Origin: Caenorhabditis remanei
Taxonomy: Eukaryota > Nematoda > Chromadorea > Rhabditida > Rhabditidae
Assembly: GCF_010183535.1 (NCBI RefSeq)
Contig: NC_071328.1
Coordinates: 8,928,001 to 8,992,000, forward strand
Reading direction: 5' to 3'
DNA length: 64,000 nt
In this document: piece by piece, positions 13,156 through 24,186 of the stretch
Numbering within the stretch: the first letter of the stretch is position 1
Layout of the letters: each line of letters starts with the position of its first letter
The notes under the pieces: generated by a model
Seen by the model: the letters and a program-made list of their open reading frames with translations, nothing else
The model's database searches: none
Told to the model about the DNA's origin: nothing
Translations under genes and position numbers: made by a program

Positions 13156-14020
13156 TCAGACGTACATCGATTCGGCCAAAGATGACATTTTGAGCTCAAC
13201 ACGAACAAAATGAGTAAAGTATTCTGAAAGTTCATCGACTTCCTCCGTTTCCGTGACAGGCGATGGAGGACGAGCTGCTTGGACACTACATGGTTTTGGC
13301 AATATTTGTTCTCTGGAACGTTGATTTTAAGTTTTATATCTATTTCTAAGATGTTGTAATTTTAATCTGCGAAGAACTCACTTATCAAATATGCACATTC
13401 GGAGTGGTTCGACGTCTCCTTTTAACTTGATTTTCAGCAAAATCTCGATATCTGTTGGCTTCGTTTTTGATATATTCTGTGTCTTCCGACGGCGTCTGAA
13501 AATATATTTTATGAGTTTTAGTTATTAAAAATCTATCAAACACAGATCATAACTATTATGAACTATTTCCTGAAACATGGTAACGATTAAAGATAAATTC
13601 AGAGTAATTTTTCTCACCGTAATTTGATGGGTACTTCGTACGGTGAAAACCTGCCGTACTTCTGCGATGTCGAGCGATAAAATTGAGCATTTTCAGCTAT
13701 AGGTGGCATATTATGCTGAAAATCAAAAATCTCTGTGCGAAGTTTGCGCGTCAATTAAAATGTCTTACAGTAATCCAAGTCGGTGATTGCGGGCCTGGGG
13801 TCCGACGATTCTGATCGTATCGACCTTCGCAAAGATCGGAATCTAGTGAGAGTTTATCGAAATCGAGTGTTAAAAATGAAGAAATTTGTGATGAGATTGA
13901 TGAGGGACACGTGGAATCATCTGATTCCGAATCGCACGTAACAGTAATCGGACATGTGGATGTGGATGGAATTGGTGAAGAAGATGTTGAAGTTCTGGGT
14001 GGTGGCTCGCCCTCGGTCAT
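13156..14020 (-). CDS. Ser/Thr-rich protein, probably OSER1-like
   Basis: Four exons on the minus strand (14020-13769, 13715-13618, 13495-13382, 13312-13156) join in frame to 206 residues. The N-terminal 75 residues are rich in Ser, Thr and Pro. A basic RRRRKTQ stretch follows in the middle, and the C-terminus ends with a conserved-looking block (FTHFVRVELKM, then AESMYV). There is no signal peptide or membrane segment. An acceptor lies 7 nt before the start codon, suggesting trans-splicing. The assignment to the oxidative-stress-responsive serine-rich (OSER1) family rests on composition, size and position beside sin-3, as I recall from C. elegans. It is inferred and not proven by motifs. The gene converges on sin-3 with a MITE between them. 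Confidence 0.75.
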
Positions 14021-15294
14021 TTTTATCTGAAATTAATTAATATAGGAAAATGTGAAATTTTTCCAGGAGAGAGAAAAACAGAAAAATGAATACAAACATT
14101 GTGTGTTTAGTTATTTGAAACAACAGTGAACCCTTTTTGAACTAGTGCAGCAATTTAAACATTATTGAACACAAAGTATAAAGATATTGAAACAACGTTA
14201 TGTGGATGAAGAGAAATAAGGAAATAGAGAGTTGCAATTGAGTTGGTAAGGAAAATGTACTATAGAATGGAAGGATTACAACTCAGTTGGAAAACATCAC
14301 AATACCGTTTCTAGAATAATACAAAAGACTGCATAGACCAATGAAAATTGAGAAAATAAGAAGCAATATTTAATTACTTCGAGCATTTATCTGAACTCCG
14401 ACCCTAATCTCGATTATCCTGAAAGAATAAAAAAGTGATCAGAAAACATAGAATAGAAATTTTAAAGACTAATAAAATCGTTTAAGAACGACGCTTTCGT
14501 ATCTCCATTCGGAAAGAGAAAATAATGAAGATAATTTGCTTCTATTTTAATCACTGACTAACTAGAATATAATAATAAAATGATGAATATATTCCCGCAA
14601 AACAAGCATTCAAGAGAGAAACCATAGAAAGAGAACACACAAATAAAAAATCGAAAACAAAAAACTCCACTCTTTTTCTCTAAAAAAGGCATAGAGACGA
14701 GAGAAGCTAGAGGAAAAGGAAGAAGTGCAAGAATGCTCGAATTCCTTTTTAGTTTTTTTTCAATGTCTATTTTCTGCTTTACCGCACTGAAAATCAATAG
14801 TTTCAAGCGTAGTACACGACGATTTGGCGGAGGACAGAGAGATAGAGAAAGAGTGTGTAAATAAAGGAGGGTGGTGAGAGAGACGAGACGGAAATGGGAG
14901 GGTGACGTCATGTACATTCTGCGTCTCTGATGAAGGAGAACTGGTTCTCGATAGAGAAGCTTTTGACTCAACACAGAAAAGACATTTTGAACAGAAAAGA
15001 CAAAATCACGTAAAAATGATCAATTAGAAGGTGGAGAAAAGGGTAAAAGCATTGAGAACTTGTGATGGAAATCAAGATAACAATGAGAGTAAAAGTGCTT
15101 TTGGAGGTCATCGAGAGAAGAAAATGTTTGAAAATTGAAAAATTTCTGGGAACACTAACAAACAAGGTTGTCCAAAAGTGTTCAGACATTTTTCAATGCA
15201 AATGAAAAACATATTCTCAATCACTGGTTCATAACTACACGTATGACTACAATCATAAGGTTCGAAGTATTCTAAAAACAGACTGAAAAAAGTT
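14021..15294. other. Gene-poor region upstream of the OSER1-like gene
   Basis: About 1.27 kb with no supported exon. The longest open frames (minus strand, 14558-14974 and 14968-15189) are low-complexity, Ser/Leu/Phe-rich and lack splice context, so they were not called. The region probably holds promoter and 5' UTR sequence of the minus-strand gene. Confidence 0.5.
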
Positions 15295-15378
15295 TGCCGG
15301 GGAGGGGAATCGAACCCCTAAAGGATTTACATCCACAGACTCGTGAAACCTGCGCCTTTGCCACTTAGCTACCCCGGC
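15295..15378 (-). tRNA. Class II (long variable arm) tRNA with anticodon CAC
   Basis: Read on the minus strand, an 84-nt cloverleaf folds. The acceptor stem is GCCGGGG/CCCCGGC with discriminator A. Box A reads TAGCTAAGTGGC. The anticodon stem is CAGGT/GTCTG (two G-T pairs) with loop TTCACGA, giving anticodon CAC. The variable arm is GGAT-GTAA-ATCC. The T arm is AGGGG/CCCCT with box B GGTTCGATTCC. A run of six T follows within 5 nt, a good Pol III terminator. The anticodon would read the Val codon GTG. However, the long variable arm and A73 discriminator are leucine-tRNA traits. This matches the nematode-specific V-arm tRNAs (nev-tRNAs). An anticodon change from CCC (nev-tRNA-Gly) would need one base. 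Intact promoters and stems argue against a pseudogene. Confidence 0.9.
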
Positions 15379-16017
15379 ACCAAAACCAAAATAATGACTT
15401 GAGAACTAGAACTAATTATAAGATGAGCAAGAGGACTACTGTAGCTTTTTAAAAATTTTGGGAGAAGGAATTGGAATACGGTAGTCGGTTGGAGAAAAAT
15501 CACACACTTTGGATTACTACACTGTCGAAAAGGAAACTGAATGAGAAATCTAGAATTGGCAGATCATAAATTAACCTGATATCAGTTTTCGAATTTACGC
15601 TGAAAATGTTCAGGCTGGGATCATTGGAACCTCGAAGAGAAAATCGAAGATTGAGCTGCCCAATTCAAATGAAAATACTATTTCGAGTATCCTAAGAGGA
15701 AGTTGGAATTTTTCGATTAGATTAGAACAATTTTAGAAATTGTTGTGCAATTGATGAAAGTTTATACCGAAAAATAATCAGCTCGAATAACGAACATCTG
15801 GGTTTGTCAATCGGAATGTATTAGGAATAATTGAAATAACTGTAAAACCAAGAAAAGTTTTTATGTGCGGACATTTCCTAAAAAGTTCTAGTAAACCAAT
15901 AGCTCAAAAATCTTACGATTTTGCAGAACTAACAGTGCTTCACTGATCTATGATTCTCTAGGAATCAACTGTACACAAAAACTGTTAACAAGAAGAATGA
16001 AGCTATAACTTTTATCT
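15379..16017. other. Unannotated AT-rich stretch
   Basis: About 640 bp with no supported exon, RNA or repeat structure. An acceptor-like TTTTGCAG occurs near 15926, upstream of the interrupted frame that begins at 16018, but no linked exon could be placed. Confidence 0.4.
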
Positions 16018-16753
16018 ATGTCCCATGAGAATCTTGGCCTGATGCTTCAGTTAGTGAACCGTGAAACTATCTCAAATTTCGTATCCCGATCTGTAAAGTC
16101 CAATTATCGCCATTTTAAAGATCAATGCTGTATTAATAATCTTTCAAAATCCCATCGCCTTTCTATAATGGAGACAATTGATGTAGGATATCGTTACAGT
16201 AAGTCTTATTTTTGTTCTTTTCCGTTCTTCGGAAAACTGCAAGAACTGATATGTACCGTAGTTCCTTTGATATGGAAACTGTTAGAATTCGCAACGCAAC
16301 GTACTATGAAATTTCTTCATGAATACATTCTTCCTCATCCCCATAATTATCAAACTGCTGTGTTTTCAACCGTTTTTTGGGCTCCGGGACATTTCGCCAC
16401 TAGACGTTTCGCCACCGGACGTTTCGCCACCAAAAATGGAGAATTTTCCGAATTTCCGTAGCTTTATAGGGAAAAAAACATACCACTAGTACGCATTGAT
16501 TATGCTTATTAAAGTGATGTGCTTTTTTCCCTATAAAGCTTCGGAAATTCTCCATTTTTTGGTGGCGAAACGTCCGGTGGCGAAATGTCTGGTGGCGAAA
16601 TGTCCGGTGGCGAAACGTCTAGTGGCGAAATGTCCCGGAGCCGTTTTTTGTACTGCCTCTGGTGAATTGTGTCCTTCAAATTTTCAAAAAAGAACTCTTC
16701 TTTTGAATGATCTCGGAGCTATCGAGTGCGTTCTTCACATTCATAATATCTAG
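16018..16753 (+). pseudogene. Open reading frame split by a MITE (unrecognised)
   Basis: An uninterrupted frame runs from an ATG at 16018 to 16379, where a MITE begins. Removing the MITE and one copy of its 10-bp target duplication makes the frame continue without a shift at 16651-16753. It ends in TAG after 154 residues in total. I do not recognise the protein. The left part is rich in aromatic and Leu residues (for example VVPLIWKLLEFATQ); no catalytic motif is visible. The length without stops in AT-rich DNA, and the frame restoration, suggest a formerly coding exon now broken. An intronless chance frame cannot be excluded. Confidence 0.4.
16380..16640. mobile_element. MITE, about 261 bp, with 10-bp target duplication
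   Basis: Inverted repeats begin GCTCCGGGACATTTCGCCAC and consist of degenerate repeats of TTTCGCCAC units. The right half carries five GGCGAAA units in reverse, so the whole element can fold into one long hairpin. The flanks CCGTTTTTTG (16370-16379 and 16641-16650) are identical, indicating a 9-10 bp target duplication as made by Mutator-like transposases. No protein is encoded. Confidence 0.85.
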
Positions 16754-16813
16754 GTTTCCATGAATCAAGTTGCATCGGTAACAAAAATATACAATTACTA
16801 GAAGGATTTTGCT

Positions 16814-17121
16814 CAGACTTGTCACGGGCCGGACCGGGCCGAAATCAGACAAAATCTCGGTTCGGCCCGTTTTGAAACATTTTTTGAAAAAAATTTGAAT
16901 TTTTGAACTTTTTTTGACATTTTTTGAACGTTTCTAGGAAAAAGTATAGTTTTTGACCAAAACTTTAAAATTGAATCAAAATGTGAATATTTATGATAAT
17001 TTTTATCATTTTCACTCTATTTTTTTTTAATTTCAAAAAATTTCAGTAAAAATGGGTACCCACTTTTGCCGGGCCGAGAGATAATTCGGCCCGGACCGGC
17101 CCGCTTTGACATGCAAGTCTG
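16814..17121. mobile_element. hAT-type MITE with GGGCC-rich arms (family G, copy 1)
   Basis: The ends are CAGACTTG and CAAGTCTG, and the perfect 8-bp target duplication is ATTTTGCT (16806-16813, 17122-17129). The subterminal arms are GGGCCGGACCGGGCC-like and its reverse. The AT-rich core has runs of T and A. The same family recurs at 23560, 26868 and 37634, and as remnants at about 27325, 30120 and 40213. The 8-bp duplication and CAG/CTG ends point to a hAT transposase acting in trans. Confidence 0.9.
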
Positions 17122-18473
17122 ATTTTGCTGGCGGACTTTACTTTTGAAATTCCATTTCGCTTTCGAGATAACAATTATTTTTGTTTCAACATCAACATCG
17201 TTCCCAGTTTCTTCTCTTATTCCTTCCTTTCATTCGTTGGAAAATATGTAAAACAAAGAAAACGAGAAAAGAAGGAGGTCGTTTGGGATGCTCGTGGAAT
17301 GTAATAAAATAAAATGGAAAAAGAGACAAAAAGTATTATTTTCTGAGAGTCTTCGACTCATGGTCTGTTTTGCATTTCTCCCGTGGTTCTCACTGTTTAG
17401 TATATCATGAATTTTGGAAGTTTCCTATTCCAAATCACTTTTTTTCAGATATGATTAATAGAGCCAATTTTGTATAAACTTTTCCATGGTTGATGTTTTC
17501 CACCAACATCTAGGTTTATGTTGAAATGTGTCACCCGATGACACAGTCACCTTCAGAAAAAAAACCATAGAATGAAAAGAACCGGTTGGTTTCGTCCACT
17601 GACTAACCATAACAAATGCGATACGACAGGAGGATTGAAGCGAATTGTTGCAGTTTCTACTGATATTTTCTGTTGTTTTTGTTTTCACGATTACTGCGGG
17701 AAAGCTCTTCAACTACTGAAGTATTTCCTGAATCAGTTTCATATCAAGATTTTCGATGTCTCAACTTGATTTTTGCAACAGAGCATACTTTCAACATCGA
17801 CATTTAAGGTTTCCAATTCATTTTTTCGACTTTCTCCTTACTTTTCTCTCGTTTTATTTCATTTTACTCTTTTTTTTGTTATTTCCGTTTCTGTTTCTCT
17901 TTTTTTCTCTTCGTCTCGTTTCCTCTCTCATTCATTTATTTTCTTTTTCTGCCTGCAATCGATTCTTTTTACACTGTTTTTTCCTGTCGCTCACCGTTTT
18001 TTCTCTCCTTTTTCTAAATATCTGTTGTGGCGGGTGGGTGCGTTTTTTCCTATTGTTTACTTTTAGTTGAAGAAGAAAGACTTATCAGAAGTTTTTGTTT
18101 TTTGTTCTCAGCTTGTCGCTCTGGATTGCTTTCTGAAAGTTTGATGCATTTGAAAGTTTGAAATTGAAGGTCCCAAATATTCAGTTTATCGGACATCTAT
18201 TGTGACTTTAGCTGTATGTTCACCTTTATCCCTAACTTTCGTTTTTTTTCAAAACTGAAATACTATAGCACTATTTCTAAACAACATGAAAGTTCCCATG
18301 TGTTACTTAATTATTCGACAAGACTCTGTGAATTGGAAATTTGAATTTCCGGTCAAGCTGCTTCCGTCAGGAGACTTCTCAATTTCATTTTTCTTCTCCT
18401 TTTCCTTTAAAACATTGGCATTTTCTCCAAAGCACTAGTTTCATTTCAGACCCGATTCGAATCAACGAATTTC
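17122..18473. other. Upstream region of ceramide kinase
   Basis: About 1.35 kb with no supported exon. The long plus-strand frames at 17756-18070 are Phe/Leu/Ser-rich products of a pyrimidine tract and were rejected. An acceptor (TTTCATTTCAG) ends 24 nt before the kinase start codon, suggesting a 5' UTR intron or trans-splice site. Confidence 0.5.
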
Positions 18474-21154
18474 ATGCCGAACTCGAAAAAAACCAAACAT
18501 GGGGGTAATCAACAACATGTGACGATTGTGCCTGTTGAGCCAGTAAAAGGTAATGCTGCGTCCAAAGTAACTTTTCCGCGGAAAATCCGCGCGGAAAAGG
18601 TGTCCAAAGTAGCCATTTCTTTTCCGCGTTTTCCTCTGCGCCTTTAAGCTAATCGCGGTGAGACCAGCTCACTTTTTTGGAGGGAATTCAAAAAAAAAAA
18701 TTTAATTTCGAAAATTTAACTTTCCCTCCTAAAAAATGCGCAGGTCTCGCCGCGATTAGCTTAAAGGCGCAGAGGAAAACGCGGAAAAGAAATGGCTACT
18801 TTGGACACCTTTTCCGCGCGGATTTTCCGCGGAAAAGTTACTTTGGACGCAGCATAAATATTTGGAAATTCTCCAGAAAAAAAAAGAGAAAACTAAGCAA
18901 ATTTCCAAAAACAGAAATCTATTATTCTAACTCATCCACTTCGAATAAATTAATGAAAACAGCAGATACCACGTGTGTATCATAACTAATATTTTCCCAC
19001 CCAAATATTTGAAACACATTGAATTCATTTTTCTAGGAGATAATGTGGACACAGTCGCCTATTCATCAAGAAGTCGTATTAGTGGAGAAAGTGGTCATTT
19101 GATAGCAGATGTACAGTCACCACATGCAAAAGAACATCGAATCATCTTCGATAGAGATCACAATGTTTTTGAATTCAGATTACTCGAGTGAGTTTTCTGT
19201 AAACTTGAAGAGTTGCCAATGAAAACCTGAAGAAGAACTAGAGTTCATAATCATTTTCAGTGGTTCATCGAAGCATCTGATTGTCTATCGACTCGATGAA
19301 CTTCTCTCCACAACGTGTTTCCCATTAAAAATTAAAAGTGGAATTCCTGTTATTCCAACGGTATGATTTCCTCTTACTTCAAAACACAAAATTCATAATT
19401 TTTCAGAAACCAGTGACATCTGACAAGACACTTTATTTCAATTTTGTTTACAAAAAAGACAAAAAACAATGGAGACTCAAGCAGATTCCAGTCGTTTTTT
19501 ATACGACAAGTGAGAGAGATTATTGGCATTCGTTGATTGATACCACGTTGAGAAGTTTGTTTTTAGAAAGAAGGTCAATTTGAAAAAATGTAATTCACAG
19601 GAGTCAAAAACCGTCCGAAGAACATTATTATCTTCATTAATCCTTTTGGAGGAAAGGGAAAGGCTCAGAAGATTTTTAAAGATAATGTTAGTTCGAAATT
19701 TTTGAGAAAGAAATATTTAAATTGATTATTTTTAGGTAGAAGCATTCTTCTGGTTGACTCCTGGACTACGGTACAAAGTTATGCTAACAGAAAGAGCAAA
19801 CCATGCGAGAGATTTCATTGTTGAAATGCCATCAGAACAGTGGAGTGCTCTTGATGGATTGGTTAGTTTTGCACTAATGTGATCATAAGTAGCTCAAAGT
19901 AAAAATTTTCAGGTGTCTGTAGGTGGGGATGGTTTATTCAATGAACTCTTATCCGGCGCTCTTCTTCGAACTCAAAACGATGCCGGGCGCAATATAGATG
20001 ATCCGAATACATCTCACCTTGTCACTCCACATATTCGTTTCGGTATCATTGGTGCTGGTTCAGCTAACTCGATCGTTTCCACTGTTCATGAGACAAATGA
20101 TCATGCCACGTCAGCAGTACATATTGCAATTGGATCGGAATGCAACGTGGATGTTTGCACGGTGCATCAACATCAAAAATTGATTCGAATTTCTGCAAAT
20201 GCGATTTCATATGGATGGCTGGGGGATGTTTTGAGAGATTCTGAAGAGTATCGATGTTTGGGACCAGTTAGATATCAATGGAGTGGTTAGTTTTGATACA
20301 GAATTTCTGAGGCTTGGAAAGAAATTGAACAGTTTCATGGTTGAATGATTGTTTATTGAGAATTATGGACACATTTCAGCCCTCCGTACAACAATTCGGC
20401 ATCCAATCTATCGTGGAATCGTTCAATTCTCTTTGTCTCATAAGGAAGATGTGAATCCAAAAGATCAATTGCCGCCTTGTCTTGAGCCATGTCCAGTTTG
20501 CAATAAGTCTCAGGGGTAGGAGTAGAGAAAATTCTTCGATTCATTTTACTTTCATTTTTTCAGAGATGACAAATACGATTATCACTGGCATGCAGAATTC
20601 ACCCATGTCATTTGTTGCGTCATTCCAACTGTCACTCCGTTTACTCCACACGGATTAGCTCCATTTACAGGTAAAATTCATCCGATTAAATCAAGCCAGA
20701 AGAGTCTGAAAAATATTAATTTTTCTTATATCAGGAATCGGTGACGGAACTCTCGACTTGGCTCTTGTCCCCAGAATCTCCAGATTCCATAACATGCAAT
20801 TCATGCGAAAAGTTGCAATGTACGGAGGAAAGCAGGTAATTTTTTTTCAGCAATAATTATCTTTTCATTGCATTTTTAATTTCATCAATAGTTTTGAAAT
20901 TTCAGCTCTACGAACTGGATCCTTCACTGAACTGCTATCGTGTCACTAAATGGTCATATCAACCAGATTCTGATCAGAATGATCCAGGAGTATGGAATCT
21001 TGACGGTGAAATTCTTGAACAGCCAAAAGATGAACCACTTCATTTCAAGCTTCATCCACAATTAATTTCATTCTTCGGACGAGATGCGGCCATGGTTAAA
21101 CCAACGAAACGAAGTTTCATAAAAAAGAGAAAATCTTCAATTGTCTATCAATAA
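18474..21154 (+). CDS. Ceramide kinase (diacylglycerol-kinase-like catalytic domain)
   Basis: Eleven exons join in frame to 550 residues: 18474-18549, 19037-19187, 19261-19360, 19407-19554, 19601-19686, 19736-19861, 19913-20285, 20380-20515, 20564-20670, 20735-20835 and 20906-21154. Human CERK is of similar length. It phosphorylates ceramide to ceramide-1-phosphate. The nucleotide-binding block INPFGGKGKA is at about residues 167-176 and the catalytic GGDG is at 233-236 (VSVGGDGLFNE). The CERK-specific CxxxCxxC motif is at 387-394 (C387, C391, C394), which separates it from sphingosine kinases. The N-terminal 120 residues correspond to the PH-like region. The GIGDGTLDL block follows. A MITE fills intron 1 directly after the donor. 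The only C. elegans homologue I know of lies near ztf-4 on chromosome I. Confidence 0.93.
18554..18854. mobile_element. 301-bp palindromic MITE inside the first ceramide kinase donor
   Basis: Inverted repeats of more than 100 bp begin TGCTGCGTCCAAAGTAAC and include CCGCGGAAAATCCGCGCGG. The flanking TAA (18551-18553 and 18855-18857) is duplicated, as for PIF/Harbinger-type elements. The left TAA is bases +2 to +4 of the exon 1 splice donor. The element therefore supplies donor positions +5 onwards and the first 300 nt of the intron. Confidence 0.92.
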
Positions 21155-21502
21155 TTACTTTTTAATGCATTTTATGTTTTTACCTTGTTTTTTTTCTCTT
21201 TCTTGGACCAATGTCTGTTAGATAATACTGCCACTGTCTGTCTGACTTGTTACTGCTGCTATAATATTTGTCAAGTAATGAAGCTGTTTTGATTCAATAA
21301 GGTTTTATCCCCTCAAGAAGCAAATACTCTCTGAACTCGGAAAAATTAGATTCTTGTAACGTAGAACGAGTAAGAAGACACTTCAAAAGTCAACGACTTC
21401 ATTCGACAACGACACTCCGCAATTGCGACAACGCGCTCTGTTTATCGTAAATACACATCATAATATTTTTTTTACTATTTTCACTGAAATTATTCAATAA
21501 CT
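21155..21502. other. Short intergenic region, possible intercistronic spacer
   Basis: This 348-bp region holds the ceramide kinase 3' end (AATAAG-type signal near 21296) and the upstream part of the next plus-strand gene. The spacing is within nematode operon range, but no clear trans-splice acceptor lies close to the next ATG. Co-transcription is only possible. Confidence 0.4.
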
Positions 21503-23362
21503 ATGACGGAAGCCGACTTGCAAGTTTTCAGCATGAATCAGCCACTCAATTTTCCGATTCCCGAAAAATCAATAGTAAGTTCCAGATTTTCTTGAATCAA
21601 TTAAGCATCATAAAAATCGATAATCTAATTGATTTTTCAGTATCAAATGGGCTTCAACTCGACCGCAACTCAACCAGCAGTTACAAATTATGTTCATGAA
21701 CCTCATCCACTAACGGTACTTTTTGATTTATCAGTTTATTTCATTTTTCAACATTGTTTAGAATCATCTCTTGGACTTGTTGAATCCACAAAATATGACT
21801 GATATTGACAAAAAAAGACAACTATTCTCCGAGTTGATGGCTCCACATTATGAAAAACAAGCGGAGATTGAAAAGAAAATAGACGTGTTGTCCGATGTTG
21901 TCAATCAATTTATCAAGTCTCAACAAGGTGTGAACCAGCTTATTCTTGAACGTGTTCTGGTAAATCCTCATCTAGATAATTCGAACACCTAGTTTCCTTA
22001 TTTCAGTGTGTTCAAGAACAATGTTCCTCACCTATTTCAAATACAATAGTTGAAGATAACCAAATGGATGAACAGGAACCATCGCAAGAGTCAACACAAA
22101 CAGAAGAAGTTGAAGATAAAAATGAAAGAGAAAGTGATGAACAAAATGAAACAATTGCAAATCAACAAACTATTAATAATCCCATGCCAGTATATCCTGT
22201 TCCAATCTCTCATGATGCGTCCCTACATTCACCAATTCGGAATCGATCTATTTCACCAGAAAAAATGGAAACTGGAGAGATGTCTGTCAGAGATTTCTTG
22301 AAGAACACGATGACTGTTCAAAAAGCTGATGAAAAGATTTTAGAAGAGGAGTTAGAAAGAGAACGAGATGAAGCCGCACAAGCAATCAGATACAATAAAT
22401 TCCGTGTTAGAAACCGTCCAAAGAAATACAAACGTAGTGCCGTTACATTTACATCATCTCTAGAGTCGACGCCTGTAGCTACTTCATCTGCGGAGCCTTC
22501 TTCATCGACTATAGAAAATTTAGTAGCTGAATCATCTCAAGCGATGGAACAACTTTTGGATCAAACACAACAGGAAAACGACTCAATTGAAGTTGAAGAA
22601 AATGTATTCCAGCCGATTGTCGTTCCTTGTGTGCAGGTAAATTAATGCCTTCTTTAGTTTAAATAACAAAGCTATCAGTGTTCATAAGGGCTGAATGACT
22701 TTTTGTTTACAATAGAAATGTCCCAAACTCCCTTAACATTTGCTTTCAGAGGGCATCCGAGCTCGACCTATCACTGATGCCATCTGTTTTCCCAACAACG
22801 TCTTCGTATGTATTGGTACGTCAACCAAGATGGAGATAGTCTCCATATCCTCACTTTTCCAGAATTCTGCCTTGGATTCAACAGCACATGCTGCTCAAAA
22901 TAGTTTATCTGCATTAACCGACGCAAAGTAATTTTGATTCGCAGTTCATATTATTTCTCTTATTTTAGTTCCAGGTTTCAAACTGATCCAAGCAGTATGT
23001 GGAAAGCTGTCGACAGTGTCACTCATTTATTAGTTGATGTAAACTTTATGATCATATTTCATTTTTTTTCAATTCATTCATTCAGGCGCCATCCCTTCTG
23101 GAGTCAGACCTTCGGTTTCCGGACCATTCTCATCACAGCAGTTTTCTTCCTTTCGTCGTTAGTGATTTCATCGTTTATATTCCAATAAATAAGTTTTTTA
23201 GCACGAGCCTCTGCATCATCGCTCTGCTTTTGTACCGGCTCAATACAATGTAAGATTGACGATGCATTAACCCCAATAATCTCAACTAGCCATTTCCAGA
23301 AAGATCGTCGGATTCACCAACAGATGGAAACTAACTTTTCTGATAATTTAAGGAGCTTGTAA
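21503..23362 (+). CDS. Unrecognised coiled-coil protein
   Basis: Ten exons join in frame to about 452 residues: 21503-21574, 21641-21715, 21762-21959, 22007-22636, 22750-22815, 22863-22927, 22969-23038, 23086-23157, 23202-23249 and 23300-23362. I do not recognise a family. A predicted helical stretch at about residues 60-115 (KKRQLFSELMAPHYEKQAEI) suggests oligomerisation. A long acidic, Gln/Ser/Thr-rich segment and a Lys/Arg-rich patch (RVRNRPKKYKR) follow, then a His/Ser-rich tail. There is no signal peptide or membrane segment, so a nuclear or cytoplasmic role is plausible. The donor at 22815 (TTG then GTACGT) was chosen because it keeps the frame. The variant poly(A) signal AATGAA lies at 23448. 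It converges on sod-2. Confidence 0.8.
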
Positions 23363-23559
23363 ATATTTTTCAATTAGCAATCATTCGGTGTCAGCACTCA
23401 AACTGTATCTTGATGTCATTACTTGTATTTAGAAAATCGTGTTTTATAATGAATTCTTTCCCATTCTCACTCCTGTCTGTTCCAGTTTATGTTCAAGCTC
23501 TAACTAGACGTATTTTAATTTACTCCCGCTTGATATTAATTATTTATAGTATTTAGATT

Positions 23560-23957
23560 CATACTTGTCAAGGGCCGGGCCGGGCCGGGCCGGGCCGGGC
23601 TTTTTTTTCAAAACGTCAGGCCCGGCCCGGCCCGGCCCGAAGCCCGGCCCGGCCCGGCCCGGCCCGTCAGGCCCGTCTTTTTGGAGGGAATTTTTTTTCC
23701 AATTTTTTTTCAATTTTTTTTTTCAAATTTGATTAAGGTGTACTGAGATGAACTCAGACTTTTCTCATAGAATAATATGAGTGTCTTTTTGTCAATTTTT
23801 CCGCAAAAAAAAATTGAAAATTGGAAAAAAAATTGAAAATTTTTCTCAAAAATCCCATATTCCTGACAAGACGGGCCTGACGGGCCGGGCCGGGCCGGGC
23901 CGGGCTTTTTACGGGCCGGGCCGGGCCGGCGGGCCGGCCCGTCATTTGACAAGTATG
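23560..23957. mobile_element. hAT-type MITE, family G, copy 2
   Basis: The ends are CATACTTGTCA and TGACAAGTATG, with the flanking repeat TTAGATT on both sides. Both arms are long tandem GGGCC/GGCCC tracts (longest uninterrupted block about 50 bp at 23574-23665). The AT-rich core is a second inverted repeat around AAATTGAAAATTTT. It lies between the convergent ends of the coiled-coil gene and sod-2. Confidence 0.88.
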
Positions 23958-24186
23958 TTAGATTACCCTAGTCAGAACGTAATGAACGGATGGGGTTTGC
24001 ACGTGTCGCTGTTGCTTCGAAAAGCATTTTCTGCTAACAGGTTGAGTTCTCTAGGCACAGAAAACAGTATTAATGTACATTTATCTCGGAATACAATAGA
24101 AACTGTTACAAAAATTAACGAAAACTCTACTGTTATATCATCACTTAATTTCAGGCTTTTCATAAAGTTGAAAAGTGGTTATTAGC

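Noticed and set aside
14558..14974. 138-codon minus-strand open frame
   Set aside because: Low-complexity, no domain pattern, no exon junctions, and it crosses purine repeats typical of UTR or promoter DNA.
17756..18070. Two overlapping hydrophobic plus-strand frames
   Set aside because: Both come from a long pyrimidine-rich stretch. Hydrophobicity is a by-product of TTT/CTT/TCT codons.
23710..24185. Gly/Pro/Ala/Arg-rich frames over the GGGCC tracts (also 26770-27319, 37575-38154)
   Set aside because: They are translations of the tandem GGGCC arms of family G MITEs, with no start context or conservation expected.
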